Positions 45,101-54,300 of a stretch of DNA of 64,000 nucleotides are shown in pieces (the stretch's first letter is position 1; each line of letters begins with the position of its first letter). Source of the stretch: Paragonimus skrjabini miyazakii (taxonomy: Eukaryota; Platyhelminthes; Trematoda; Plagiorchiida; Troglotrematidae); contig JTDE01021156.1 in the NCBI GenBank assembly GCA_014338405.1, positions 30,728 through 94,727 on the forward strand, given 5' to 3'. A program made the position numbers and the translations under genes. Below the pieces are notes generated by a model. It made no database searches, was not told where the DNA came from, and saw only the letters and a list, made by a program, of their open reading frames with translations.

Positions 45101-48100
45101 TTTACCCTTGTTTTCTGACAGAAGCTATCGAACATCACAAACTATTATAGCTCAAATATTCTGAAGTACAAATCGAGTTACAGAGGCAGTTGTTGCCGTA
45201 CTTGAAACGTATTTTTTCGATTCATACCTGCAAGTCTGCTGAACAATGTAATTCATGGTAGTTCTCATCGGTCAATTGCATATGCACCCAGTTTTGTGGG
45301 TTTAGAGTGTAGTGACATGCAGAAGAACCCTACGAGTGCCGTTTACGTTTAACACCTTCCAAAAAAACGACTGAGTGTATCACAGCTACCAAAATCACTG
45401 TCGGTTGGTTTTACCAATGAAATGTCGATGTGCGTTGTTCGATCAACAACGCGTCTGAATATATTGTGCAGTTGATTGTCCATTAAGTCGGCAAACGAAG
45501 TGGCGATGACCACCACTTTGCCTGTAGTGCTTTTGTCCCGTGATCACAAATGCTGGTTACCTGGTCCAATATTGAAATTGCGGAGCACATTATATCATCA
45601 TCTGTATTTGCAGTTATATTCCTCATTTCTGACAGGTATTCCCCACCATGCTGCCAGAATATGAGTTGACAAACTATGGGAGCATTTACAGGTGCTCAGA
45701 AGCAAACACTTTTTGTTATTTCATCAACATGAGGTGGGTTAACTTATCTTATTCCTCACTATGCGGTAAAATTACACAACAGTATACGGAGTAAATGACT
45801 GGCGAGAATAAATAAAATGATTCCCACCCGTAATATGTATTCGATTTCCAACTTGTTGATTGAACATGCGTGAAGAACTGTTGCTGCTGCTTAGCGTTGG
45901 AAGATTTGATGGGCGTATCATACGCTATATTCTACAGACAAGCAGTACTGGTCACATTAATTTATTGCACAGTTAACGTGCAAAATGGATGCAGCAAGAA
46001 AGCACAACCTGGGTGCAAATCACCGGCTATTACAAAGCTGGGCACTGTTGATGAAACTGGAGTCTGATGCTCCTGCTTGATAATTACCGCCTAAATGTCA
46101 CCTTGAACACAAAAATTACCACCAACACTGAATATTGTACAACGCGAAATTATTCATTTTTTCGACAACTTCTCAATAATGTAAAACCTCCATCAAAAGC
46201 CATAAGGAATCGGATGATTTTAAAACGACAGAACGCTAAATTTCAGGTTACTGATTAGGCGGTAACTGTCTCCTCAGACAGACCGGGAAACGTAAGTAAT
46301 AGTAGTTGAACTTTCACATATATATATATCGCACTCAATTTGACGTCGGTGGTGCAGCGGCCAATGCAGCGTTCTTAAGCAAGCGTCGCTGGAGCCGGAA
46401 TTCCGGTATTTGCAAGAATTTGCGTAGCCAAGAAAGCTGTCACTTTGAAATATTTCATTTTTCTGAAAATACTGTTGTTACCAGTCTTTTCTCACGCATT
46501 TACTGAAACCTAATGCATTTGTCTCTATTAGCTTTGAAAATTCTTGTTTTCAACGGTACACATTTCTAGATCCATTAAAAGGCAAAATTCGACTGTGTGA
46601 CATAGTCCGTGTTCAAGTAGGAAAAATCGTGATATGACCATTGGACACATGCAAACTGTGCTGCCTAAAAATTTTACATGCACGAATTATTGATTTTTAA
46701 ATTTTTACAAGGTACCTCAATGTTCAACGGAACATACACATCTGTATTGATGATAAAATCAAATGAAATGCTTATAAAACACTAGACATGCATGTACACA
46801 TTTTCATCTTCCCCGTCTAATCGTTGGGTTTGTTAGTAGAATACGAGCGTTGAAGTGAAACAGTTAACCTTAGTAGAACATAACAAGAGGTAATTGTTTA
46901 TCAGCCAGTTTCAAACTGCCGCACACTGATAGAAGACCTCAGTGCCAATCGGTTGGTAGCAAACTAATTACATGTGTTGGAAACATTCAGATATTCTGTT
47001 CAACACTTTTTCGTTCAAAAGATGTTCAACTTGTTTAGCAGCGTGAACTTACAAAGTACTCGCCGTTACACAACAAACAACTTTATTCCTATCTAAAGTG
47101 ACGATAATCTAGAGGTTTGGGGTGTTTCTAATAGAAAGCACTTCAGCGACTTCAAAAAGAAACATAGGTACGTCTCAATTTTGGGTTAACCTCTCAAGAT
47201 TGTCTTTTATAACTTAGGGTATATACACTGGGAAGTTAGAACTTGCCGCATTACATTACGGTACCTGTTCAAACTCATTACTCAATATTTTACTGGGGAA
47301 ATTTGATTGGTTTGAGTCAGTTCCTCATATACCAATAGCAGGTGATCCTATGTTGACATACAGAGGTTCTCGGTAGCTGTTCCTGCTTTTAAACGTCATA
47401 TCTCTAGTCACTAGTTGAGGTACAGAAATGTGAAAAGCGGGTAGGTCTAATTTGGAATAGCCTACCTGAATGTACCGTGACAGCTTCATCCTTTGCTGGC
47501 TGTAAGCAGAAGTCTGATTCATACGTTTACGATGTCTGAGTTTTATAACAGCGTGTTCATTTGGTTATCAATGAACTGACGTATAAAGCCTATGGACAAT
47601 GCCGGCATATTGTTGTTTGTTTAGGATCCCTTGTTCATTGTTTGGATATCCGAACCCTAGTCATAGGTCATCCTCTGTATCCCAATTTGGCTTGGGTTTT
47701 TGATCCCCTAATCTAAAATCCATTTTATTTTTGAAAGCAACATAAGTATGTGTGTTTTCCCCTCATCTTGTTTGCTTTTACAGTTTTCAAACTGGTGGTC
47801 AACTGTACGTAATCAGGTTATGCTACCTCGATCCCGTACCCATTCTCCATTGAACTGGCGAGACTTTGAATCAGGTAGATATAAAAAGCATTGTGTTAAC
47901 TAACGCTTCTTGTTTCAGCATTTTGTTTGTGTATACACAACTGTCAGTTGTGTGCTGCTTTTGCCAGTACATCTGTTGGTCAAGTAGGGCCTTTCAGCTT
48001 TTGGCCATCTTTATCCGACTAGTGAAGAAAGATTAAAATTATAAATGTTTGAGAAAGTAAAACATTTGTGTTTTACTTACAGATTTAATCAAAAAGTTTC

Positions 48101-51100
48101 TCTATTATTTATTTAGAAGACTGGAAATATTTGCATCTCAGTTTGTTTGCAATCTGAAGTAAGTATTAGTCCTCAAGTGTCATAGACTGAATTTTGCACT
48201 ATTATGATTTTGGTACACTGTTTTTAATACCAGAGGCTACAGCATAATTGCAAATAAGGCATAGTATGATTAAAATGAACGTACGTAACGGGTTTATTAC
48301 ATTATACGTCGAATACACACTGTTTGAGATGTATATACATATATATAATTTTGTGGAATAAGGTAACCAGTGATAATTCTTAATTCTTACGGCCGAAAAT
48401 TCCCAGGACATAAAAAGTCGTAGCCAGTAGACTGGTAAAATCCACCGGAAATCGAATACGGTGTATGTTCCTTCAAACATCATATCATGTAACATGTTTC
48501 TTATTCTACTGCTGTTATGCTATCCACACCCTACGAGCTTAAGCCTGTTACTGAAATGCCTCATTTATTTTTATAAAGACTTAATCGTCGCCAACAGGTG
48601 TCGTCTAATTCAAGGTTTATTTAGGTTTACAGGAACAGTGCTTCTCATATATCAACCGGACGAACACCAGCGGCATGCAGAATCCAAGTAGTGTATCAAC
48701 AGAACAGTTTTGCTTAGACAAAGTTAGTACAACGCGGAATATTCTCTAATAACTTAGGCGGAAGTTCAATGCCAAAGGTGCGTAGGGTTGGCAAAAACAA
48801 GCTGTGATTCATAGATGTTCATATCCAACAGTCAGAGCCCCCACCTCCGATACATTTGGCCAAGCAAACAAAGTTTTCTTCTTATCTGGTCTATCACCCG
48901 CCAAAATGAGCGCGGAAAATTCAGATAACCGAACCGTAATAGGTGGTTTGCACTGAGATGTTTGAAAAAGCGTACTCCATCGTTGTACTCAGATCTTTAC
49001 GTTTTTTGTCATATGTGCACTCTCATCAGTCCTGCTGGTATCATCAGTACGCGCAAATTGTCATTTTCTCCATCCCTACACTTTAAGTGCTACCACTGAT
49101 GGAGTGTTTAACGTCGAGTGACCAGTAGAGAATATAAACACATAATTCGACTTACGACATGAAGTAGACCGATTAAGATTCTAAAAGCACTGGGTCAGTC
49201 GGTAGTGCATGGGTTGCTTAATAAGGTATATATTTCTCAGGACAACGCTTTGGTTATAGATTCATAAATATTCAAAACAATACAAACCTCAATCTACTCT
49301 CACGCAGGCTATCCCTTTGTGCATTTTTGGAGGAATGATTAGACAGTGTGAGGGCAAAGTTACCATGTTATAATTGAAGAAAGTTGATAATTTGTTACAT
49401 CCCAGATAATATACGGAACTCTACCATTTACCTTTGTGTTGTTTCTTTCGGCTTTCAACTCATCTACCTCTGCGGATTTTTCGTTCAGTTGTTCCTCCAG
49501 TTCTGACACCTTTATCGTTAGACTTAGCATGTCCTGAGATGGAAAAATAACATTCAACGTTGGTACACAATCAGAAATCAACAAAAATTCTTGTAATGTG
49601 CTCAACTCAGAAATGTTCTTAGCGAATCGTAACATTTTTAAACTAAATCAAGCAGTCTTATGTTTTTTAAAATCTTCAAACATGTCTACGTGATCTCACA
49701 TACCATTACTCACTGTAAGAACTTCTACAAAAGCTTCAAAAATTGATAACCAGTTTATAAGTGGAAAAAGAACTCTATTCAAGGTATCCATTAAATTACT
49801 ATATCTCAAAGGAAATGCATCGTATATTTCTTATACAATGGACCTAGAGGGGTGACACAAAACAACTTCGGTTGCATTAAATAACAGATAATTTCTTACA
49901 ACAATGAGTGCACGAAGTTAATTTTGTTTTAATGGAGAAATGAATAATTTTTTCAAGTTCGGAAGCACTCTGGCCGAAACTCAACACAGTGAACCACTGC
50001 ATTTGATTAACTGTTAGTTTACTGTATGTACATGTGTACATCGGTATTTTCTTTTAAATACAAAGAAACCCCAAATACCTTTAAATAAATCAGTCTGATA
50101 GCCTTACAGGTTTACGCCCCGTCTGAGCATGGTTATTCAGTTCTGAAAAATAACATCTGACAGTATTAGTACTTTGTGTGTGTTTATTAGTGTTTTACAA
50201 CGGGGGATCCTATTAAATTACCTGGTCTGTTAGTTCTATGTTAATTTCCTGTTGTCCATGTTAGGCCCGTCATAGAAGTACTCAGAGGTATCTTTCTGTC
50301 TGTATCACAATTATCTGTTTTAATAGATGCATTGAAGTGTGTTTTATACATAGACGTTTCAAAACTAATCAATATGTTCAACTGCGCCAAACTGGGAACT
50401 AACATTCTAGTGTGAGCAAACTAGTGTATGCGACTCTGAAACGATAGAACCAAGGCGACAGTGATCGATGGTGAGGATAATATTAAGGCGATGAGCGTAG
50501 GAAGAAATTTATCTACCCAAGCGAAACTTTTAACAGAAGACTAAATTGACGTTACAATCGAAAATCTTTCAAGTCTGCATCATACGTAATTCACTCTGCT
50601 GTAATAAACGTGCAATTTTATGTGAACAGGGATTCGTAATATTAATCTGGTATGACTATCAGTAGAAACTTGACCACTGCTTATACTAAAGCAACGTATA
50701 TACTTTCTTTTATTGTTACGCATATACAAGTTAAGTGTATAAAACATAGTTGTGTTTGTTTAGCTAAATAAACGTACTTGTGGTAAGGCTGCTGAAAGTT
50801 GGTTATGCAACTTTTCGCGTTCGCGCTCCACCTCGTTTAATCTGGTGCGACTAGCATTCAATTGTTCCTGAGCTTCTCGCAGACCATCCATCAATCGATC
50901 TCTTTCTTCAAGCATGCTCAGTAACATATCCTCTACATTAGAGCTCTCGTTGCTCGTTGTTGATTCCTGCTCCCTCTGATCAACCAAATGAAAACAACAA
51001 ACAATTGATCGTAACTACTAAACTCATTTCGGAAACAAATGTTTAAGTTCATTTAGTAAAGATAATTTCGGAAGCAGAAAATAAATCGATAATATTGTTC

Positions 51101-51384
51101 ACGATATCCTAGAAATAGCTGTTCGTTCCTTATCAAAAAATGCACGTGGAAGTTATAAAATAATTTAACTGTCTACAAGATAAGCGTTACACATTTCTTG
51201 CTGTTTTTTCAATTTGTGGTTAGGTCATTCTTATTATTCTGGTGTATTTGTTAGCCAATCGTCTGATTATCCGATGCAATGACTGAATAACTCATTGTCT
51301 GAACACAACGCAGCTGAAGGCAAAATATAAACTCACACTAACACCCACATCTTCCGCTATAGTGGGCATAACATCACACAGCAT
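47..51384 (-). CDS. PPFIA: Liprin-alpha gene: 15 coding exons, 3' part missing
   Basis: Joining the 15 exons listed below gives 3932 coding bases (1310 residues plus two bases) with no stop and compatible phases at all 14 junctions. Liprin-alpha is a cytoplasmic scaffold of presynaptic active zones. In known animals its N-terminal coiled coils bind RIM, ELKS, GIT and KIF1A, and its three C-terminal SAM domains bind LAR-type receptor phosphatases, CASK and liprin-beta. The sequence shows family-specific blocks in the correct order: the MPTIAED N-terminus, a block ending ELKAERNNTK, LEHLEGLVARHERSLRMTV, LKALKSLFEHHKALDEKV, LLRESNERLQ, QLDAINKEINLIQ and KKSIFGTLGKMFKR. No SAM domain was found, and the gene runs off the left edge. 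Human family members are about 1200 residues in total, so this pre-SAM part is unusually long. Exon ends are read from splice consensus only; family identity is near certain, while exons 10, 13 and 15 rest more on phase and splice sites than on homology. Confidence 0.95.
2163..2336 (+). mobile_element. Decayed full-length hammerhead SINE
   Basis: Collinear with the minus-strand reading of 55586-55810. The head is AGGGCATAGTGGTTAACAC, followed by GATGTACTAC and the region matching the hammerhead. Stem II (GCTCT at 2257-2261, AGAGC at 2268-2272) is intact, but CTGACGA reads CCGGCGA and GAAA reads ATAT, so the ribozyme is dead. The 3' part (GACTGATTGGAAGTTCTATG) also matches. Confidence 0.7.
2768..2812 (+). 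repeat. Short imperfect tandem repeat
   Basis: Repeats of ATAACCATA-like units interrupted by AATAT, in intron 14. Confidence 0.8.
6066..6769 (-). CDS. PPFIA: Liprin-alpha coding exon 14 (Gln/His-rich linker)
   Basis: Codon 1047 (split), residues 1048-1281 plus one base (phase 1 at the 3' end). At 704 bp it is the largest exon. It carries KKSIFGTLGKMFKRP (1092-1106), the counterpart of vertebrate KKKGIKSSIGRLFGKKEK that precedes the SAM domains. About 170 residues of Gln-, His-, Pro- and Asn-rich low-complexity sequence follow (MQQYPSHPFLRQYHHLPHHL). Vertebrates have only a short linker here. The acceptor ends TTTTTCAATCGCAG and the donor is GTAAGT after one base of a split codon. Confidence 0.93.
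6770..9309 (-). other. Intron 13 (2540 bp)
   Basis: Overlapping minus-strand open frames at 8823-9217 follow an acceptor-like sequence (TTTATTTCAG, 9062-9071) but do not fit the reading phase. No repeat was recognised. Confidence 0.75.
9310..9581 (-). CDS. PPFIA: Liprin-alpha coding exon 13
   Basis: Residues 957-1046 plus two bases (phase 2 at the 3' end). It starts FANDTRSPITGLAGTPMKDR, which loosely parallels the vertebrate stretch STPKLTPRSPAREMDRMG, then continues Ser/Thr/Gln-rich to PHFNPESYFAHYTMD. The acceptor ends TCCTTTAG and the donor is GTGAGT. The phase-2 end fits exon 14 exactly. This is the variable linker between coiled coils and SAM domains. Confidence 0.85.
9582..16624 (-). 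other. Intron 12 (7043 bp)
   Basis: Contains a tRNA-derived SINE head at 14312-14391 and a G+C-richer stretch at about 13040-13390 of unknown origin. The remaining open frames show neither splice context nor similarity to known families. Confidence 0.75.
14312..14391 (-). mobile_element. tRNA-derived SINE head
   Basis: On the minus strand GGCTTCG (14391-14385) pairs perfectly with CGAAGCC (14318-14312). Between them are TAGCTCAGCTAGTGGAGC (D arm and A-box) and a T-arm-like GCTGT-TTTGAAT-CCAGC. The anticodon arm (TGCC/GGCG) again lacks T33. It is related to 55327-55406 and is a SINE head or tRNA pseudogene rather than a working tRNA. Confidence 0.7.
16625..16843 (-). CDS. PPFIA: Liprin-alpha coding exon 12
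   Basis: Residues 884-956, phase 0 at both ends. It begins KEKANTEQRAEELEVQF, the continuation of the conserved block (vertebrate EEKESTELRAEEIENRV), followed by a polar non-conserved tail ending SRNLQQVQ. The acceptor ends TTTCAAACAG. I chose the donor as CAG then GTCAGG; a GTTCAG two codons earlier is a weaker alternative. Confidence 0.92.
16844..17622 (-). other. Intron 11 (779 bp)
   Basis: Contains a tRNA-like B-box stretch at about 17490-17545 (minus strand), listed separately. The rest is AT-rich. Confidence 0.75.
17487..17545 (-). mobile_element. tRNA-like (B-box) repeat fragment
   Basis: On the minus strand GGATCTCAGTTAATAAACGC precedes GGGTTCAAGTCTGG, spaced as A and B boxes of a tRNA-derived repeat. 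It does not fold into a complete tRNA and is unlike the two SINE types above. Confidence 0.4.
17623..17964 (-). CDS. PPFIA: Liprin-alpha coding exon 11
   Basis: Residues 770-883, phase 0 at both ends. The first 70 residues (SLTYSPNYMIGDPSVLAS and on) are variable. The 3' part, ESLAYMIQTQLDAINKEINL ending in IQ (864-883), matches vertebrate TLAMMLQEQLDAINKEIRLIQ. The donor GTGAGT falls directly after LIQ. The acceptor is a short CATTTTAG. Confidence 0.95.
17965..19722 (-). other. Intron 10 (1758 bp)
   Basis: No convincing gene was seen. The stretch 18660-18850 is less AT-rich and may be an old repeat. Confidence 0.7.
19723..19835 (-). CDS. PPFIA: Liprin-alpha coding exon 10 (inferred)
   Basis: Codon 732 (split, Pro) and residues 733-769, which read IGLPSSNTQDATNILSQAIT and then SAWFGQPADYPATAKNV. 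I found it as the sequence that links phase 1 of exon 9 to phase 0 of exon 11. It has a strong acceptor (TTTCATCTTTCGCAG) and a perfect GTAAGT donor. It shows no homology I can recognise, but this region is variable in the family. It could be a cassette exon only if another phase-1-to-0 exon replaces it, because exon 9 cannot join exon 11 in frame. Confidence 0.78.
19836..22039 (-). other. Intron 9 (2204 bp)
   Basis: The part from about 20430 to 21190 is visibly richer in G+C than the surrounding intron and probably repeat-derived, but no protein or known repeat was recognised. Open frames here have no family similarity. Confidence 0.7.
22040..22418 (-). CDS. PPFIA: Liprin-alpha coding exon 9
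   Basis: Residues 606-731 plus one base (phase 1 at the 3' end). It opens VDQLLRESNERLQNHLHEKM, matching vertebrate VDRLLTESNERLQLHLKERM. Coiled coil continues through KQELNKEIERIRRQLQ and ending around LAAALRHTQAQLVTAQMTTS. The last 30 residues are polar and poorly conserved. The acceptor ends CGTCCAG and the donor is GTGAGT. Confidence 0.97.
22419..23803 (-). other. Intron 8 (1385 bp)
   Basis: Contains a stretch near 22930-23040 that resembles 55870-55985, between the inverted SINE copies. It shares the order of GTCGTCTC-like and CGATTAAGACTTC blocks, so it is probably an old copy of the same repeat. Nothing else was seen. Confidence 0.7.
23804..24295 (-). CDS. PPFIA: Liprin-alpha coding exon 8
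   Basis: Residues 442-605, phase 0 at both ends. It starts YEEKTRALYARLETMEDELI (coiled coil) and ends with NEELNELRHELARAHERESM and NEDHIARLSST. The ends align with vertebrate EKNQELQRARQREKMNEEHNKRLSDT. Between them, residues about 464-567 form an acidic, Ser/Thr-rich insert (DATTDEESREDG, SSDMETDREELTSHG) not present in vertebrate proteins. The acceptor ends TTACGCCAG and the donor is GTCAGT. Confidence 0.95.
25500..26110 (+). pseudogene. Degenerate non-LTR reverse transcriptase (CR1-like)
   Basis: Translated pieces in shifting frames follow the order of a CR1/jockey-type RT. They are HGFLRGYLCVTNLL (from 25509), VVYIDFFRVFDRAECSVLLR (from 25602), RFNFKVNGKKPERL, SGVRRRTILGSLMLI, LLYVDDQLRE with the catalytic YVDD at 25870-25881, and FSVNGYKVMHIRHQNCADYH with VREQDLG (from 25968). 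Several stops and frameshifts make it nonfunctional. No endonuclease domain or 3' end was recognised. It lies antisense to liprin-alpha, inside intron 7. Confidence 0.82.
27777..27876. other. Assembly gap (100 N)
   Basis: Exactly 100 N, the usual placeholder for a gap of unknown size. It lies inside intron 7, so it does not interrupt any assigned exon, but it could hide an additional one. Confidence 0.99.
28632..28808 (-). CDS. PPFIA: Liprin-alpha coding exon 7
   Basis: Residues 383-441, phase 0 at both ends. It is continuous coiled coil from VERLTKEILDSESRRIAQET to ELEQRYMKAQREVTL and AEMVIKAAQNKQ. It matches vertebrate MEERITTLEKRYLSAQREST closely. The acceptor ends CGTTACAG and the donor is GTACTT. 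Confidence 0.95.
30187..30340 (+). mobile_element. Decayed hammerhead SINE, same 5' end as 55987-56211
   Basis: Begins with a sequence close to the terminal repeat of 55987-56211 (TGATGAGTAATCGGAGATTT), then TGGCGATGATATGTGCTAC and a hammerhead region in which CTGA reads CTTA and GAAA reads GAGA. The 3' part AGTCTAGTGCTTC to GGCTGATTGGAAAGTATAT is shared. It shows that this alternative 5' end is a recurring subtype. Confidence 0.7.
31147..31290 (+). mobile_element. Decayed hammerhead SINE with tRNA-like head
   Basis: It aligns base by base with the head of 55586-55810 read on the minus strand: TGTGAGGTCTGTGGCATAC, then GGTTGTCTC, CCTGGCCGG and a B-box relic. The body ends TTCGGAAGGGGTTGACTGAAAG. 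The hammerhead core is not preserved. Confidence 0.65.
34986..35040 (-). mobile_element. SINE head fragment
   Basis: The minus strand reads GTGCCCAATGTGAGGTCATT, then GACGCACTGGTCAATGCGG, matching the outer head region of 55586-55810. Only the head is recognisable. Confidence 0.5.
37618..37731 (-). CDS. PPFIA: Liprin-alpha coding exon 6
   Basis: Residues 345-382, phase 0 at both ends. It is a 38-residue coiled-coil piece, TDELLMARRQIIELTSRSKD followed by a segment ending AKSELKRTSEQ. It was found by looking for sequence that bridges exons 5 and 7. It has a good acceptor (TTCTCACAACAG) and donor (GTGAGC), and it restores alignment with the vertebrate RVGEVEQEAETARKDL region. Confidence 0.9.
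37732..40030 (-). other. Intron 5 (2299 bp)
   Basis: Holds an unexplained minus-strand open frame at 39553-39791 behind a possible splice acceptor (see findings), and a shorter one at 38394-38582. No repeat family was recognised. Confidence 0.75.
40031..40224 (-). CDS. PPFIA: Liprin-alpha coding exon 5
   Basis: Codon 280 (split, Ile) and residues 281-344. The first 40 residues are Ser/Pro/Ala-rich (TTRVLSVSTPSSPKERNAL). The exon ends in coiled coil, AEAVIRMKELQKCLEER. The donor is GTAAGC after CGT; spliced to the next exon this gives CLEERTDELLMARRQIIEL, which parallels vertebrate LLEKQNYEMAQMKERLAAL. The frame stays open for 42 further codons into the intron (see findings). The acceptor ends TTTCAG. 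Confidence 0.9.
40225..43007 (-). other. Intron 4 (2783 bp)
   Basis: Contains a perfect 15-bp tandem duplication at 41432-41461. The stretch 40480-40790 is less AT-rich than its surroundings and may be repeat-derived, but I could not assign it. No gene was seen. Confidence 0.75.
41432..41461 (+). repeat. Perfect 15-bp tandem duplication
   Basis: Two exact copies of GATATATCTGAGTGA in intron 4, suggesting a recent slippage or duplication event. Confidence 0.9.
43008..43497 (-). CDS. PPFIA: Liprin-alpha coding exon 4
   Basis: Residues 117-279 plus one base (phase 1 at the 3' end). It begins ILLEHLEGLVARHERSLRMT, followed by a Ser/Thr-rich insert (about 143-188). Then comes the family signature SSEVEVLKALKSLFEHHK, continuing ALDEKVHDRLKVAQNRVIEL (189-226), which is nearly identical to vertebrate liprin-alpha. 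The last 50 residues are Ser/Thr-rich and without clear homology. The acceptor ends TTTCAG and the donor is GTGAGT. This exon alone identifies the family. Confidence 0.97.
43498..49431 (-). other. Intron 3 (5934 bp)
   Basis: Large AT-rich intron. Apart from a weak SINE-head-like stretch near 46337-46404 and short AT dinucleotide runs (about 46317-46330 and 48330-48350), nothing recognisable was seen. The open frames on both strands lack splice context and family similarity. Confidence 0.75.
46337..46404 (+). mobile_element. Possible SINE head relic
   Basis: TGACGTCGGTGGTGCAGCGG, followed after about 30 bases by GAGCCGGAATTCCGG, resembles the tRNA-like head and B-box region of the hammerhead SINE. 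The match is weak and no body is visible. Confidence 0.3.
49432..49533 (-). CDS. PPFIA: Liprin-alpha coding exon 3
   Basis: Residues 83-116, phase 0 at both ends. It encodes a coiled-coil segment starting DMLSLTIKVSELEEQLNEK and ending VDELKAERNNTK. Vertebrates have EEISELKAERNNTR at this point, followed by the LLEHLE block that opens the next exon here. The donor is GTAAAT, a weaker variant, and the acceptor ends TCTCAG. Confidence 0.95.
49534..50777 (-). other. Intron 2 (1244 bp)
   Basis: AT-rich intron bounded by GTACGT and an acceptor ending TCTCAG. I see no repeat or gene in it. Confidence 0.8.
50778..50975 (-). CDS. PPFIA: Liprin-alpha coding exon 2
   Basis: Residues 17-82, phase 0 at both ends. 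It starts with a short Ser/Glu/Asn-rich stretch, followed by VEDMLLSMLEERDRLMDGL and a heptad-rich segment ending LHNQLSAALPQ. This matches the vertebrate segment with MLDERDRLLDTLRE and RQLNSALPQ almost position for position. It opens the N-terminal coiled coil of the liprin homology region. The acceptor ends GATCAG and the donor is GTACGT. Confidence 0.95.
50976..51336 (-). other. Intron 1 (361 bp)
   Basis: It is the shortest intron in the gene, with GTGAGT at its 5' end and an acceptor ending TTGATCAG. It is AT-rich and no embedded feature was seen. Confidence 0.85.
51337..51384 (-). CDS. PPFIA: Liprin-alpha coding exon 1 (start codon)
   Basis: Residues 1-16. It reads MLCDVMPTIAED and continues to VGVS. 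Vertebrate liprin-alphas begin MMCEVMPTINED, so the start is fixed by homology. The ATG at 51384 has A at -3, and an in-frame TGA lies 16 codons upstream (51432-51430), so no longer in-frame start exists in this exon. The donor is GTGAGT directly after codon 16 (phase 0). The 5' end of the transcript was not determined. Confidence 0.93.
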
Positions 51385-54300
51385 GGTGAATTCAGAATAA
51401 TTTCCACAGGCTTGTTCTAGTCGTCTGCTTCATGAACCGAGTGAAGTAAACAATTTTAGCCATGCTTTACATGGTTTTGATTTTTCTGAAAATGGAAAAC
51501 ATAAGATATGAATGCATTTGTTTAAAACGTGTTAAGCGGTTTGAAAGGCAATCACCATATCTCATCAGTTGTTCTGCTGAGTAATTCAGATGTACCCGGA
51601 TCGCGCCAGTTTTCTTGTCAATATGTGTAACAATCTCAGCTATTCCATATATAGAATATTCACAAAATCGGGCAATTATTATCAACTATCCTCCTATACA
51701 CGTGCACCTTTGTAGGGATAGATGGGCTCATAGTAGCAATGTATTAACACACGCCTCTGATATACAACGTTACTTGGACCAGATTCTGGTATTTATTTAT
51801 TTACGTTGCAATGCAACCATGTTGACCATTTCTCCAATGACCTGAACTAACCCTATGCAGCTGGACATACGGAAATAATTCCACAGCAGTAGTAATTAAG
51901 TTACACAACTGCTTATTGAGAAGTAATGAGGAGATGTCAAATTTATTACGGTACCATTCATACAATCTCATAAATACCCTGTTGGTTCTGCTAACGTTGC
52001 GGTTAAATGTCTTAGAAGTCGCGTACATGTAATTTTGTAGATGGACTGACTGAGACAGATTATATCAGGTTTTCGGAAGTACATATCGATAACTATATGA
52101 TGTGCTCAGATAAAAGACCACTGAATATATTATTATTAGGTCAACAAGTGTCCTTAAGCCGTTTGATGTTCACAAGCCTCACAGATAATTTTATGCATTC
52201 ATCATTACAATGTTTAACTAGAACTAAAAGATACGGAGCGAGTCACTTTGGCTAGTAACGTTCCTCAGTGAAATATTGTTAACAGACCTTGGAAGTAAAA
52301 CAAAATAGGTTTTGTTTTAGCGTTTAGATGATAACTTATAGAGTGCTATGCACTCCGCGTTAAAACCTTTGAAACTATGAGAATAAGAAGACTTCTCTCG
52401 AATCTCTATTCATTTTTAGTTACCGTTAAATGTGAAAATGTGAGCCAACTATCTCAATTCTTATTAAGTCTTAGCACGATAACACAAAATGTTGTTTGAA
52501 ACATTACGGATTCCAACTTTCTACCTGAAATAGCATGTGCAGGAGTCAGCCAACTTCAACATCGACGACGAATATCGGTGTAGCAGGAGAGTGTCCTACA
52601 CAGGTAGTGCAATGCGCAGTTTGTGAACCATAAGCGTGGAGCATATCTCATGACAGGTCAAATGAACAAGTCACGCAAACATACGGATAGATAGAAAAGA
52701 GCGTACTGTCTAGAATGAATAAAATCTTACTGATAGAAACCTTATGTCGACTGGCTGTCTTTTTCTATAATTTTGTATCCCGTACCTTAAAGCTAGACAC
52801 TGCGATGAACTGAAGCTGTTGCCATCCGTGCTGTATTCAGATGTTCATCGCCTTCTTGGAATTGTTCGTTTCTGTGACTTGTGACAAGTTCGTCGTGCCT
52901 AATATTTCTGTTTGCCAATACACATGATTTGAACTACGGGCTGGCTGTTGAACTCACTGGTAAAATACACTGATCAAACATAAATACTTCGATGACTTCT
53001 TGTCTTCTCATTACAAACATTTCACTTTGCAGGTTTCGGATAGTGGTTTGGAAGACCATTTCTAAGATAGTAAATACTATTAACCTTCAAAATAAACTTA
53101 AACAAGTTTTATCAGCTGAGAGTTTAATGTGTAGGCTTACTCGATGAACCTTGATTTTCATTACATTTTTCTGCACAAAATACATTTAAGAACAAGCAAA
53201 TTTCTGCTGATTCTTTTTATAAGATAACAGTTTTTCACCGCTATCATAAATTGTAACTCTTCTCGCCTTGTATCAGTGAAACCCTGATAAATCTTAGTGC
53301 GTAATGGTTATATTTAGGAAGACCGTTTAACTATGGAGTTCTCGTGGATAATTGTTTATTCGACCCCAAGGTATTCACAAAGAGAGTTGAGATTGAAAAA
53401 TTGTGACTTGGAAAATGTTCATATGGTACCTCAGCTTTCAGATAGTAACAAAAACTTGATGAAGTACTCATAAGAGAGTTTATTTTGAAGTATTTACATT
53501 CTGTGGCAAACTGTAGGTCTATTAAACATTTTACGACTAATTTTATCCAGTTATCTAACTTGATAGCCGTCGATCGGTTCAGACTAACTGAAATCATTAA
53601 ATTGCATAACGGAGGAGTAATAGTTGACGTTCGATTATTAAAAACAACTAAACGTAATTCTAAAGAAGATTACATGAATTACTTCAGTGAACCTGTGAGG
53701 CGGTTATGATATACGTGCTTTTTTATTTTCGGTTGATATCTCAACAAATTAATCCATTGCTCCCCACAAGTACATCAAAATTTGTTGGAACCTAGTTAAC
53801 CCTTATCAGAGTTAACCATTTAATTTCATTGTGAATATTTAAAATGTGCTATGTTATGCACTTTTTGGGCGAGTGTGTTACAAAACACTTCATTGGAATT
53901 AGCGCACGGCTACAGTTGGGTTAGTCCAGCATATACGTTACACAAAGGAAGAGTGTTATTATGAATACTTGGGAGGCACATATAGAGATAATCATTTGGA
54001 CGGAGATGACATAACCCTGTGGTTGTCAATTGGTAAGAGTTGAGAGGATTTGGCTTATCGTTTTAATGTAGACGTTTGCAATTTCTGAACGAAGGAGAGC
54101 GGTCAAACCACTCAAACTTTGTTTAAAATCAAATGCAAAAGATAACTGTGTAACAGCCATCTGCTCTGATCACGGAGTACACTGTACATAAAGAACACTA
54201 TGCCAGTATCACACATCTGCACCTTGTCAAACTAACTTGAATTTCTTTCACTTACAAAATCTAACTAGTCCTTGCATAGCTGTCATTCTTGCACGACTGC

